From contig SNVD02004519.1 in the NCBI GenBank assembly GCA_013180625.2, positions 141,963 through 205,962 on the forward strand: a stretch of DNA of 64,000 bases, written 5' to 3'. Origin of the DNA: Boswellia sacra (taxonomy: Eukaryota > Streptophyta > Magnoliopsida > Sapindales > Burseraceae). The number at the start of each line of letters is the position of its first letter. The first letter of the stretch is position 1. Of this stretch, positions 21,926 through 33,295 are shown piece by piece. Below the pieces are notes generated by a model. It saw only the letters and a program-made list of their open reading frames with translations, did no database searches and was not told where the DNA came from. The translations under genes and the position numbers were made by a program.

Positions 21926-22094
21926 AATCCCTCATGTATAAGGATCATATCCACGAAAAGAGTTATTAAAAGCAAAGATCTCATAAATTAAATTAAAATT
22001 TGAATAGGCCATATATATGAATATGAACATTTACTCTATAGTGTCATTAAATTCCTCAACTTAAATATGTATGCAATGAGCTAGTTAGGGTTTG
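21926..22094. other. junction DNA with LTR scrap and stray polypurine tract
   Basis: After the B target duplication comes about 60 bp of host-like DNA. Next is a piece matching the inside of an Athila LTR (tagtgtcattaaattcctc, about 22038-22060), then 'gcaatgagctagttagggtttg', a polypurine-tract-like end, directly abutting the next LTR. A 5' LTR should not be preceded by a polypurine tract, so this is a recombination scar. Confidence 0.6.
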
Positions 22095-23623
22095 TGATGA
22101 ACTATTAAATATATATGTTTAATTAGAGCTTAATTCATCATATTACATTAATAGTGTCATTAAATTTCTCAACTTAAGCATATTTATAGTCTTTGCATCT
22201 TTTGAATTAGCTTTATCTTAATTTCAGTTTTTATTGTAGGTTTGGTAAAATGGACATAACTTTCTATTTATAGATCATAATGGTACAAATCTTGATTTAT
22301 TGGAAAGCTAATTAAATTATCTACAAGATCGTATTCCATAAGCATCATCAAATTCGGGCCCTTGGTGGACAAAAAGTGTGCTTGAAGTGAAGCCATCTAC
22401 AGTTTTAGCATAGCTTGACCATGCCTCAATATTTTGACCATATCTCTTGATATTCATATCCAAATCATATGAATCAAGTTGTTCTAGAAAGCTGAGAGAA
22501 ATATTTACATCTTTCATGAAGACATGTGATCAAAATTATAAATAATTCAGTGCCAAAATCATTGGTTAAAGTCAGTGCACATGATGATCCAAATTGTCAA
22601 CAAGATATTTTGCAATTGTCGCTTTGTAATTTAACAAGTTTTCTCCTGAATGCATCTATAAATAGAGGTCCATTATGACCCCCTAGGGCATCTTGATTTT
22701 GGTTGGGATCTCCTATTATTGTGTTTTCTTTCTTGTATTTTGTTCTGTTAATGTTATTAATAAATCATTTTCTTTTTGCAATTTATTTTCTTTCTTGCAA
22801 AATGTCTTGCTAAATTCTCTCTTGCCAAGGTAAAAGGGTAAAACCCTTGGTATGAGAATAACAATTTTTGTAACCCTTGACATATGCTTAATAATCATAA
22901 TATTGTGTTGTTTATTTTTATGTTTTATATTTATTTTCTTAATCAATCTTGACACCACTCATAAATTGGAGGTCTTAATCCATTGGAGACAATCCTTGGC
23001 ATATCAAATGCTTGGATCCTTTCTAGATGTTGTATTGCTCTTCATAACCGACACAAGTCTAGTTAGGAACCTTAATTTATTGTAGACATATAGTGATTGT
23101 TACATTGGATACTTGAACCCATTTACAAGAAGTAGTATAAATATTGATAATGAAACAAATATAATTCATATAACTAAAATGGGCTTAAATGACATATTTT
23201 CCGATTGGAACCTCCTTGATGTGTGGATATTAATTGAGTCATAATTGGGTTATTTATCCTTATTTGATATATCAAGGGTGAATCCATTAACCTTAGCTTT
23301 CATCGTTATTGTGTTAATTCCTTTTATTTGTGTGTTTTAAGTATTCTTGTTGATTGCTTATAAACTTTTTCTCTCATTTGTTATGATAGGTTTTACCTCA
23401 TATTTCTATGGATGGTTTTACTACCTTTTGTTTTTATTTTACATTTGAATGGTCGGTAGTACTGCCTACCATCTTTACTTGTATTTGTTAATATTATCTT
23501 GTTATTTATTTAAATCATTCATATTATAATTGCTCATCTTTTAGTTTGTACGGTTAAATCCTATTCTTCGTGGATCGTTTATTACTTCGACACTCCTATA
23601 CATAATCCTTTTTGGATGTGTCA
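22095..23623 (+). repeat. Athila LTR (element C)
   Basis: 1529 bp, TGATGAAC...GGATGTGTCA, more diverged than the others. It carries an extra ~60 bp near 23185-23250 (ggcttaaatgacatattttcc onward) not present in the B or D LTRs. The primer site after it (tttgcaccgttgctaagg) is degenerate. Confidence 0.87.
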
Positions 23624-23815
23624 AGTCTTTTGCACCGTTGCTAAGGTAAAATTTGACGTGCAAAAATGTAAGTACTTTCTTTTCTCATTTTAGATATTAA
23701 TTTTTATTTATCGTGTGTTCATCTTTTCTTTTCTTTTTTTTTCAAATTTGCATAAATTTGGTCACGCATATCTACAGGTAGACTTGTCAGGAAAATATCA
23801 TCTTCCTGAGAAACA

Positions 23816-25311
23816 ATGGCCAACAATCAAGTGGAAAGGTTCACAGATGAAGGGGATAATCGTTCCTAACAAAATGACCAAAACGAACCAAGAACCCTCA
23901 AAGATTACATGAATTTGATAAGGACTATTGCACCATCTTGTGTAATTTCTCCTCTTGCTACAATCCATTTCATTGTCAAACCGAGTTTCGTTTGACTTTT
24001 ATCGACCTTTCATGGCCTTGATATGGAGAACCCATATTCACACTTGAAAATCTTTGAAGAGGTGTGTAACTCCTATAGTGACGCAAATTGTAGCATAAAC
24101 ACCATTAGATTAAAGCTTTTTTCTTTTTCTTTAAAATAAAGCTAGAATATAGCTACAAAATTTGAGATCAAGTTCCATCAGTTCGTGGGACGAGATGAAA
24201 GAACAAGTTTTTAAAATATTTTTTCCTACCCATAGAACAAATTCTCTTAAAAGACAAATCACCACTTTCACTCAAAAACAAGGAGAAACCCTTTACCAAT
24301 GTTGAGAAAGGTATAAAGAATTACTTAATACCTGTCCTCACCATGGTTTTGAAACTTGGAGAATAGTTGCACACTTCTATGAAGTGTTAACACCTCAAGA
24401 GAGGCAACTAGTAGAGCTAATGTGTAACGGACAATTTAGAGATAAACACCCTGATGAAGCAATTGATTACGTATATTCGTTAGCAAACAAAGCCCGAAAT
24501 TGGGACACTGCTGGCACCCATGAGGTACTAAGCAAAGCCCCACCCTCGACATCCAATAGAGGCATAGACCATGACCTCAAGCCAAATATGCATCCCTAGC
24601 TAGAAAAGTCGAGGCTTTAGAAATGAAAAAGAGCGGTCAATTAAATTCTTTACAAGAAATTGTCTGTCACATTTGTAATAATAATGACCATTCTACTGAT
24701 GAGTGCCCAACTTTGCCTGCCTTTAGGGAATGTCTCCATGAAAAAGCCAATGCCTTGAACACTTTGAAACGAACAAATCACAATCTATGCTCACAAACCT
24801 ACAATCCCAATTGGAGAAAGCATCCAAATTTTAGTTGAAAAATTGACAATCATGCAAAATCTTCACAAGTCCCTTTTTAAACAAAGCAAAATTTTCAAAA
24901 TTCTCATGATCATGCATAATACTTTCAATGGTCAAACTGCTCAAACATTAGCAAATTTGTCAGACACTCTTGCAAAATTTGCATCCACATTTAACATTCA
25001 GGAAAAAGGGAAATTTCCCTGTCAAACATTACAAAACTCCAATGATCAATCTAACTCAACTGGGGAGTTCAAATAGCCATTATGTAGACCAAGCCAAATC
25101 AGTCATGACCCTTTGCAATGGTAAAGTTGTTGAAAAACACATTGCTAAACCTTGCAAGAAAGAAGAAGAATCGATCTCTAAAGGTCAGGAAGAGGTTACC
25201 AAACCAACACTGAAGAAGGAATCAAATCCCCACCTGTGCCTCCATTTCCTGAAGCATTAGCTACACAAAAGAAGCCAACTCATAATTTTGAAATCTGTGA
25301 AATTTTTAAAT
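23816..25311 (+). pseudogene. Athila gag (element C), many stops
   Basis: Starts at MANNQVERFTDEGDN, matching the D start. Recognisable blocks are 'FHGLDMENPYSHLKIFEE', 'LVELMCNGQFRDK' and a knuckle region 'CHICNNNDHSTDEC' (C-x2-C-x4-H-x4-C). At least six stops and shifts, for example at about 23869, 23995, 24137, 24305 and 24838. Ends as the acidic linker before protease. Confidence 0.85.
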
Positions 25312-25590
25312 AGGTAAAGGTCAACACTCATTTGTTAGATGTGATCAAACAGGTACCTCCTTATGCAAAATTTTTGAAAAATTTGTGCACTGTGAAAAAA
25401 AAATTGAATGTGAAAAATAAGGTCTTTCTAACCGAGCAAGTAAGTACTATTCTTCAAAATAATAATATAGTGAAATATAAGGACCTAGGTTGTCCTACAA
25501 TTTCATGTATTATTGGAGACCATAAAATTGAACAAGCTTTACTTGATCTTAGTGCTAGTGTGAATTTGCTTCCATACTCAGTTTTGAATT
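25312..25590 (+). pseudogene. Athila protease N-terminal half (element C), joined to RNase H by deletion
   Basis: Reads 'LLDVIKQVPPYAKFLK', 'FLTEQVSTILQNNN' and 'ALLDLSASVNLLPYSVL', the protease active-site region with Ser for Gly in D-L-G-A-S. At 25590 it passes directly into RNase H. Compared with D, the rest of protease and the whole RT are missing. 'ttttgaattgatg' at the join resembles both parents, suggesting a microhomology-mediated deletion. Confidence 0.8.
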
Positions 25591-27278
25591 GATGTGTGAT
25601 GCGAGTGACTATGTTGTTCGTGCTGTCTTGGGACAAAGAAAAGAAGATAAGCCTTATGTGATATACTATGCAAGTAGGACTTTAAATGATGCACAAATGA
25701 ATTACACAAGAACTGAAAAAGAACTATTTGTAGTAATATTTGCATTGGTCAAATTTCGATCTTATTTAATTGGTTCTCCAATAATTGTTTACACTGACCA
25801 TGTAGCTGTGAGATATTTAATGTCTAAATAGGATGCAAAACCTACATTGATACGGTGGATCGTATTGCTTCAAGAACTCCACATTACCATAAAGGATAAG
25901 AAATAAGTCAAAAATGTCGTTGCAGACCATCTGTTAAGATTAACGACAAAGATATTAATTAAAACTTCACCTATCAATGACTCTTTTCCTGATGAATTTT
26001 TATTCTTCGTTGCTACAGTACCTTGGTTTGCTAACATTGTGAATTTTCTTTCAACAAGAGAAAAGCCACCTCATTGGAATGCTCAAGACAAAAGGAAGTT
26101 TTTGACCGAGGTGAAAAATTTTTATTGGGATTACCCATATCTGTTCAAATATTATCTGGACCAAATAATTAGAAGATGCATACCCGACAATGAGGTAAGT
26201 AGTGTCATTTCGAAGCATGTAGAGGATACTTTTCATCTAAAAAATAGCTGCTAAAATCTTGCAATGTGGATTTTATTGGCCCACCTTATTTAAAGATGCA
26301 CATTAATTTTGCAAAACTTGCAAAAATTGTCAAAAATTATGATCTATTTCAAAACGAAACATGATGCCTTCGAATCCCATTCTTGTTGTTGAAATCTTTG
26401 CTTGTTGGGGTATTGATTTTATGGGACATTTTCTACCATCATTTGGGTTGGTGTACATTCTTATTGCAATAGAGTATGTTTCAAAATGGGTCGAGGTAAT
26501 TCCATGTTAAAACAATTATCAAATTCTTGAAAGAGAATATCTTGTGTAGATTTGGAATTCCTCGAGCCATTATTAGTGATGGGGGTACACATTTTTATAA
26601 CAAACCATTTGAAACTCTAATGAAAAAGTATGGAATAACCCATAAAGTTTTACACCTTATCGCCTGCAACAAGTAGACAAGTTGAATTAGCTAATAGGGA
26701 GATAAAACAGATCTTAGAAAAAACGCTTAACCGAAACCATAAAGATTGGTCTTTAAGACTTAATGATACGCTTTGGGCTTACTGAACTACTTTCAAAACA
26801 TCATTGGGATTGTCTCCTTATAGATTAGTTTATGAAAAACCTTGTCACTTGCCTGTGGAAATTAAGCATAAAGCTTATTGGGCCATTAAAACATTTAACA
26901 CAAATTTGGATGATGCTTGCAAGTTATGTAAACTCAAACTGAGTGAACTTGAAGAAATCAGGAATGAGGCTTATGAAAATTGTAAAGTCTACGATGAAAA
27001 AATGAAGGTTTGTTAACGACAAATCTATTGTTAGAAAATATTTTGAACCTTCAAAAAAAGTTCTTTTGTATGATTCAAGATTACATTTGTTTCCTGGTAA
27101 ACTTCGATCAAGTTAGACAGGGCCTTTCATTGTTAAAAATGTTTTCTCTCATGGAGTTGTTGAAATTGAGAACCCAAAGAATGGTAATATTTTTAAAGTT
27201 AATGGACAACGGTTAAAACCATTCTTTGAGAATTTTAATCAAAATGAATAGTCCATTGCTTTAATCGATCCATTTTAA
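25591..27278 (+). pseudogene. Athila RNase H and integrase (element C)
   Basis: RNase H begins 'MCDASDYVVRAVLGQRKED', with 'YTRTEKELFVVIFAL' and '[14 protein letters not shown]'. Integrase follows with a damaged HHCC region, the first catalytic stretch 'WGIDFMGHFLPSF' and then 'ISDGGTHFYNKPFETLMKK'. The C-terminal piece is 'SPYRLVYEKPCHLPVE', 'LKLSELEEIRNEAYEN' and '[16 protein letters not shown]'. Stops and shifts occur at about 25830, 25905, 26250, 26507 and 26783. The gene is nonfunctional but collinear with D. Confidence 0.85.
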
Positions 27279-27404
27279 GGATTCATTTTTCCCGGTTAAG
27301 TGGTGGATACGGCACTCTATGACTATTAAGGTCAGTTTTCAATTCCCTAAAAGTTGTTGCTCACCTTGCACTCATTTTCTTTTCTTCTCTCTCATTTTCT
27401 TCAC

Positions 27405-27957
27405 ATAGATACCATTCTCTCGAATTTGCACAAACGTTTTCCCTCTCTTCCTTAAAATGATTTGCTTAAAATTTACAAAGCTCGCACAGAAAGACTAAGG
27501 ATGTTGATGCGCAAGAGTATTCTTACTGATTTAAGATGGTTAATTGAAGCCAAGGTTCGATTTTCTTGTGAATTTTCAAATGATATTGTTTCTCATATGC
27601 CAAGTTTGGGAAAAAGCTCTTATGCCAAAAAGCGAAGAGCAAAAAGGTTGTAAGTTTATCATAAATGTGCAAGATGGACTTGTAACCAGCGTTGCCACTC
27701 CTTGGGATAATTGTCTCATAATCAAGAGGATAAGCTGCAATTCATCAAGAGTAGACTGAGTAGGGAGTCTTTGGATAATATCTAATTGACTTTTGAGACG
27801 TATTCTTATGGAATTGTGCAACGCAAAATTTTGAAACTATAGACACAATTTCGAGAAGAGCAGGCATGTTACAGTCACAAATACCTATACATATGCATAT
27901 GACCCTGTTTGCCAATTTATAAGAAAACTGGATGGGAAGCATATCCCTAACTCATAG
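27405..27957 (+). pseudogene. ORF-X (copy C)
   Basis: Same frame as in B and D with the start codon changed (ATA at the ATG position). The N-terminal half is open here: 'RSILTDLRWLIEAKVRFS'-like, then 'KSSYAKKRRAKRL' followed by a stop. The cysteine cluster is partly lost (first Cys replaced: YHKCARWTCNQRC). Between about 27864 and 27900 the original DNA is replaced by a near-copy of a segment found 120 bp downstream (acagtcacaaatacctatacatatgcatatg against 28007-28040), a templated patch. Confidence 0.65.
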
Positions 27958-28284
27958 AAGGTATTTAAGCCACTTTTGGATGTAAAACCAAAGCAAGATG
28001 TGAGCCACAGTCACAACTACCTGTACATATGCATATGTGCTATCTTTTTTTAATTTTAATGTCTTATAGTTGTCATTTTTTAGTTCATATCTTTTGGTTG
28101 ACTTGTGCATTTATGTTGTCTTATTTCTATCATTTTTTTTAATTTCTATGCTTTATTGTCAAACTTTTTCAACAAACAACTGAGGTGCCCATATGTATGT
28201 CATCATTAGAATATCTTTTTGCACTCCATAAATATTACATCTCTATTCTTCACTTCACACATATAGTTAGAGAGTTGCATACAC

Positions 28285-28705
28285 ATGCAGGAAACCTCAA
28301 AACGTCGAATCCAAAAGATATGCATATTCTATGGATCTCGATCGGGAAAAGGTGAAGAGTTTGTAGAAGTAGCAAATTATCTTGGTAGGCTATTAGCTGA
28401 AAGAAATATTCATGTGGTTTATGAGGGAGGTAGCCCCGGGTTAATGGGTTGTGTGTCAACAGCTGCACTCGTATGAGGCAGTCAAGTTTTAGGTGTTATT
28501 CCTAAAGCTTTGGTTGTGGAAAGCATCATTAGAAAAACAGTTTGGAAGGAGTCACATTTCTCATTTATACATGAACGCATGGCATATATGCTTATCAATT
28601 CGAATGCCTTTATTACTTTACCAAGTGGCTTTGGTACTCTTGAAGGAATTTTTCAAATTGCCTCTTGGGCCCAACTGAATCTCCATAAAAAACCCATAGG
28701 AGATC
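28285..28705 (+). pseudogene. captured LOG (copy C), truncated and mutated
   Basis: Begins MQETSKRRIQKICIFYGSRSGK, with Cys-to-Tyr in the family's VFCGS, and 'VVYEGGSPGLMG', where two of the Gly-rich residues are changed. A stop follows 'TAALV' (28474-28476). The rest, with 'HERMAYML' and 'LPSGFGTLEGI' (PGG changed to PSG, final E to G), runs to about 28705, where homology ends in 'HKKPIG'. Clearly inactive. The TATA-like box upstream is also mutated. Confidence 0.88.
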
Positions 28706-28719
28706 TTGAGTAATTTTCT

Positions 28720-29395
28720 TAATTTGAGAAATAGCACTAGTTTGTTCAGATCCTCATGATGAAGCATTTTTTTTAAGCATCAGTTGAAGAGGACAAATGC
28801 CCATTGAGAGTTTGGGGATGAAGTCTGCCATGAAGTTATGATGTGAAATGACTTGTTGAATCTATTGCTTGGAAAGATTTTCATTACGAAAATCTAATAG
28901 CTATTTTCCAATATCAGGCTAAAGGCGATATCATTCTTCTGCGGTTGTCATTCCTAAAAATTCTACTTTTGGTACCACAAAGACATACTTTTTAGGAGAG
29001 ATCATTATGCCATATTGAAAGAGGAGAGAATGCATTTGCTATAGTAGACTCAAATTTTCTTCTATAGTTAAAGAATACAAAAGAAGGTTATCAATATAGA
29101 TCAGCATATGGACATGAGAGGTTGGAAGATTTTGATCGTGGCCCTTTGAAAAATAGAAATAGATGTTTTTAACCCAAAAGGCATAACAATCCACTAAAAA
29201 TGATAATTTAGGATACAGAGCCTTGTTTTGAATCCTTCATCTTTTTGAATTCCCAATTGCCAAAATCTTGCTTTAAGGTCTACTATGGAAAAGACACGGG
29301 CTTCAACAAGGTTGGCAAAGAAAGTATTGAGTGTTGGGAATTGGAAATTTGTTGTCAACTAGAAATAATTGAGAGGGCAAAAATCAAGCACTAAT
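28720..29395 (-). pseudogene. endogenous plant pararetrovirus (caulimovirid)-like reverse transcriptase remnant
   Basis: On the minus strand, broken frames resemble the RT palm and connection of plant pararetroviruses rather than Athila or copia RT. The catalytic box has lost its Asp pair (an N in place of the second D), and there are several in-frame stops. About 220 codons of homology remain and no other viral gene is present. It is a dead, partial relic lying between truncated element C and the CACTA element. Assignment is by pattern only; a diverged gypsy RT is the alternative. Confidence 0.55.
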
Positions 29396-29560
29396 CTCAA
29401 TTTTTCTCTAAGTTGTTCATGCCTTTTGCTAATATGTGCGTAATCGTGCACATCCTGAGGCTTCTATTGCTAAATGAATTCTAAATGTGCAATTTTTCTC
29501 TAAGTTGTTCATGCCTTTTGCTAATATGTGCAATTTTTCTCTAATTTTCATAAATTCTAA
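29396..29560. other. scrambled micro-duplications at an element junction
   Basis: Short segments recur out of order. 'caatttttctctaagttgt' plus the following 'tcatgccttttgctaatatg' occurs at about 29397 and again at about 29491. 'gtgcgtaatcgtgcacatcc' plus the following 'tgaggcttct' occurs at about 29436 and again inside the TNP2-like gene at about 29629. This looks like templated filler at a repaired break. Confidence 0.65.
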
Positions 29561-29569
29561 ATGATTTGA

Positions 29570-30836
29570 TTGATAGTACTTATAAATTTCATGGGGTTAT
29601 CTAGGTATTTGCTAACTTTGAAGAGATATGTGCGTAATCGTGCACATCCTGAGGCTTCTTTTGCTAAAGGATACCTAATGGATGAGTGCACAAACTTTTG
29701 TTCAAGATATCTTGATGAAGTGGAAACCAAACTCAATCGAGGACCTCGGAAGATGGTACCTCTGACAAAGGAGAGCAATTCGAACTTGATCATATCTCTT
29801 GGGTTCAAGCACATAGATATGTGCTAGTCAATACAACTTCTATTGATCCATTTCGAGAGTAAGATACGCATAATTTTCCTTCGTTGCCTCAGTTTTTTTT
29901 GCTATACAACTAAGTTAGGGTTCTTTTTATCTCTTTTTGATATCTTCCAATGTCTTCTCGCACAGAAAGCATCTTAATGAAATTCGTAATGAAATGCCAC
30001 GTTCTTCTATTCATGAAATTCAAAGAGCATAATAGAAAATTCCACGAATGGTTTCGAAATCATGTAAGTGTCAGAAATTTAGTTAACATTTTGTTATTAT
30101 GGAGATTTTTGTTGCTAACTATATGTGTTTCCGTAGGTTCACTCATTGCAAGAGACCTGAAATGTATCATTGTCTAAGGAAATCATTCATTTACTAATGG
30201 CCCTAAATGGGGTGCACGTAGCTATAAATCTTATGTTGTTAATGGCTTCAAATTTCTACCAAGGATGCAGATAAACACAAAAGCATGCAACAATCTGGTG
30301 TTATTTTGAAGGCCGATACCATGAGTTATGCTAGTGCACGAGATCAAAACCCTCTTTCTGGTAGTGTAACTTTTCTTGGAGTGTTAACCGATATAATTCA
30401 AATTCGATATGTCAATGACATGACTTTTATCTTGTTCAAGTGTAATTGGGTTGATAATCGGACTGGAAAGAAGTGTGATGAGTTCGACTTCACAATGGTT
30501 AATTTCAATCATCTGTTGTACAAAGATAACAGTATTGATGATGAACCTTTCATTTTGGCGGCGCAAGCAGAGCAAGTTTGATACATCCAAGATCCGGTAG
30601 ATGAAGATTGGCATGTTGTCCTGAAAATGTCAACAAGAGACACATTTGATCTTACGTCCAAAAATTCATCTATTGCGAACATGGTGCCTCAAGTTGAGTT
30701 ATATACACAACAAGAACTAGATGACAGGGGTTACTTTCGTGAAGAAGATGTTCAATGGGTTAGACAAGGAGTTGAGGGAACAACAGTGATCATCAATCGA
30801 GAAGACAATGATGATGATATGGATGATGTTGATTGA
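29570..30836 (+). pseudogene. TNP2-like transposase C-terminal part (DUF4218/DUF4216 regions)
   Basis: First exon has 'RNRAHPEASFAKGYLMDE' and 'CTNFCSRYLDEVE', the DUF4218 signature. It continues in another frame as 'ISWVQAHRYVLVNT', up to a GTAAG donor at about 29861. A middle exon (about 29950-30063) reads 'KHLNEIRNEMPRSSIHEIQ' and ends at gtaagtg. The last exon has the DUF4216 block 'MSYASARDQNPLSGSVTF', 'IIQIRYVNDMTFILFKCNW' and 'DEFDFTMVNFNHLLYKDNS', then an acidic tail ending DDVD at 30836. Stops and shifts (for example 30037, 30170 and 30580) break it. The catalytic N-terminal part is missing. Confidence 0.83.
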
Positions 30837-31097
30837 CAGTACTTCATTCGACATGTTTTTTTGGATTTCATGTTTTTTCATATGGCTTTTGTTTTAGGGG
30901 CATTCTACTTTTGTCCAATTATGTGACTTCCCCTCCACTATGTGTAACCATTACTTTTTATGAATGAAATATTTAATTTGTTCAATTAAACTTGTATGGA
31001 TTCTAATATTTTATTATATACATATATTACTTATCGTGGAACTTAAACAAATATATTAGCATTCTTTGACTGTGAATATTTTTAGAATATATAACTA

Positions 31098-32890
31098 TGC
31101 CACTAAAGAGACCAAGGGACACCTCCATGGAGAGTATAATAGAAAGAGAAGTAGAAGCTCGATGACAAGCAGCAACATCTTCTCAAACTCAAACAAATAA
31201 TGAAGGTATATACATGTTTATTTAAATATCCTAAAATTTAAGATTGTTTAAATATTTGTTGTTCTTTTTTTTTTTTAAATTTAAGATTGTTTAAACATTT
31301 GTTATTCTTTTTTTATAGATACGGGTGGTACATCAGGTGTTGTGAGAGGATGTGGAGCAGCTCGTACTGTTCGCGAGTGGGGTACAGGACAAAGGTTGCA
31401 TATTCAGTTTAACTCTCAATGGCAACCAATAAACGCAAACAAAGACAAATTAACAATCCAACTTGGAATCATAGCCAAAAATTGGAACATGGCTCTATTG
31501 GCTTGTCCTTGGTGGCAAAATATGCCATCACATCTTTTGGATGCCATTTGGAAAGAAGTGAAGGTTATTTATCTGAAACAAATCCATAAGATAACATGTA
31601 GATTGAGTTTGTACCTGGATTAATCTATTGCAATTTGTTTTTGTAGGATAATACAGATGTTCCAGATGAGTATAGACCTCATTGTTTACAGCATATTGGG
31701 AACCTTTGGCGGGATTGGAAATCTCGTGTAAAGAGGGAGTACTACAGAAAATATGATACGGATGAGCGGTTACAATTCACTCCTCTCAGAGTTCAGCCAG
31801 ATTAGTGGCCTATTCTTGTAGCTTACTGGGGAACAGAACAGGCTAAAGTATGTGCTTAGCGTAATAACAAAAGTGTAGATTTCATATTTTCTTTCATTTA
31901 TAGTGGAAGTTATATAATATAATTGTTGTAAATTTGGTTTATATTATAGGAAGTTGCAGAGAAGAGTAAGGTTAATCGAGCACAACAAGTAGCACTTCAT
32001 CGAACAGGCCGCACGTCATTTGCTCAGAAACGAGAGGAGGTAAGTTACATCTGTTTGTTTATACGCTCTTTATTTGTTGGTTATCAAGATTTACTTATAT
32101 CTTTTTAGTAGTTGTATTATTGTAGTTATGTTATTTTACTGTTTAGATGATAAGAAATGGAGAGCAAACTGATCGCATTAGTGTCTTCGTCAAGACAAGA
32201 ACAAAAAGTAGGTGATGATGAAAGTGCATAAATAATTGTAAGTTCTTTAATCTTTTGAATTATTTATTCATCCACTACCGATAGTTTAATTTTTGCATAA
32301 TACAATATCTTTATTAAGTTGTTATTTCTTTCCACTATGTTGTAGAGTCAATTTAATGAAGGTTTGTCTCAATTTTCACAAGACCAACAAACCCAACAAG
32401 TGAGAGAACATGTCTTTGGGAATGTGATGGGACCTGATCACCGCGGTTATGCCCGGACATATGGTTTTGATCCATCTTCGACTGACGTTTTCGACAGCGG
32501 TTCATCGGATGTTCACTTGAGGGAAGAGTTGGGTAATTTGCAGCAGGAACACCACAACTTGAAGGAAGCACACAGAAACTTGAATGAAGCACACAACAAC
32601 TTGAAGCAAGATCACAACAACATGAAAATGATGTATGATGAAGTTGTTTCCTTCCTGCAGGAGAGGTTTCCAGAGTTTGCTGAGCGGCGTGCTACAAGAC
32701 CGGTATTTGCTTATTTTTAAAGTTAAAAATGTGATTTCAATTGACTCATATTTTTTACTTATGTTTCATGTTTTTTTTTTTTACAAATAGGTCCCAGATG
32801 CTTCAAGTGGACATCATAGCCGTTTCCAATATGATAGTCATGGAACAAACAGCCTCACAGATCGTGATTCAAATCACGACAATGAATAGG
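31098..32890 (+). pseudogene. TNP1-like protein, Transposase_24 family, multi-exon
   Basis: Exons inferred from GT/AG borders and frame: 31098-31205 (MPLKRPRDTSMES..., with a TGA after EVEAR), about 31319-31568, 31647-31848, 31951-32040, about 32146-32220, 32346-32703 and 32792-32890. Landmarks are 'VREWGTGQRLHIQFNSQW', 'PSHLLDAIWKEVK', 'GNLWRDWKSRVKREYY', 'VNRAQQVALHRTGRTSFAQK' and a coiled coil of repeated 'NLKEAHRNLNEAHNNLK' (about 32515-32625). The order matches the Transposase_24 domain, which in En/Spm binds subterminal repeats. A TAG inside exon 3 (after VQPD) and the TGA in exon 1 suggest it is dead, though otherwise well preserved. Confidence 0.78.
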
Positions 32891-33295
32891 TATGTAAATG
32901 AAATTATACAATTTGTTTTAAATTTCATAATGTTACTTAATGATTATAATCTTGATTACAAAAATATTCTTGCAGGTTGTTTGTCAAGTTTGACGGCTTA
33001 CTTATCAAATGATTGAGTTTTGTGGATGCTGCCCCATTATGTAACTGACCAAATGTTTAAATATTTGATTAAATGATGTTGAATAGTTTGAATGATGAAT
33101 GTTTGATGTTTGGTTTGTTTATGGTTAAACTATTTATATGATATATTTTGATAGTTGATTTTATTCTATTATATTTATTGAATGATTGGAGAAACATTAT
33201 TGCATGATTGGAGAAACATATCAAAATATTTTCGTTGGAGAGGTTATTTAAACATTAAACAGTAAATTATATTTGGTAGGAATTGAATTAACTCC

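Larger units (their letters stand above)
22095..28705 (+). mobile_element. Athila element C: decayed, truncated inside LOG
   Basis: Plus-strand element with one LTR, degenerate primer site, gag, protease, RNase H, integrase, ORF-X and the first two thirds of LOG, after which it stops against foreign DNA. RT is missing through an internal deletion (at about 25590). Many stops throughout. It is the best evidence that integrase, ORF-X and LOG are collinear in this family, because B lacks pol and D is in the opposite orientation. Confidence 0.9.
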
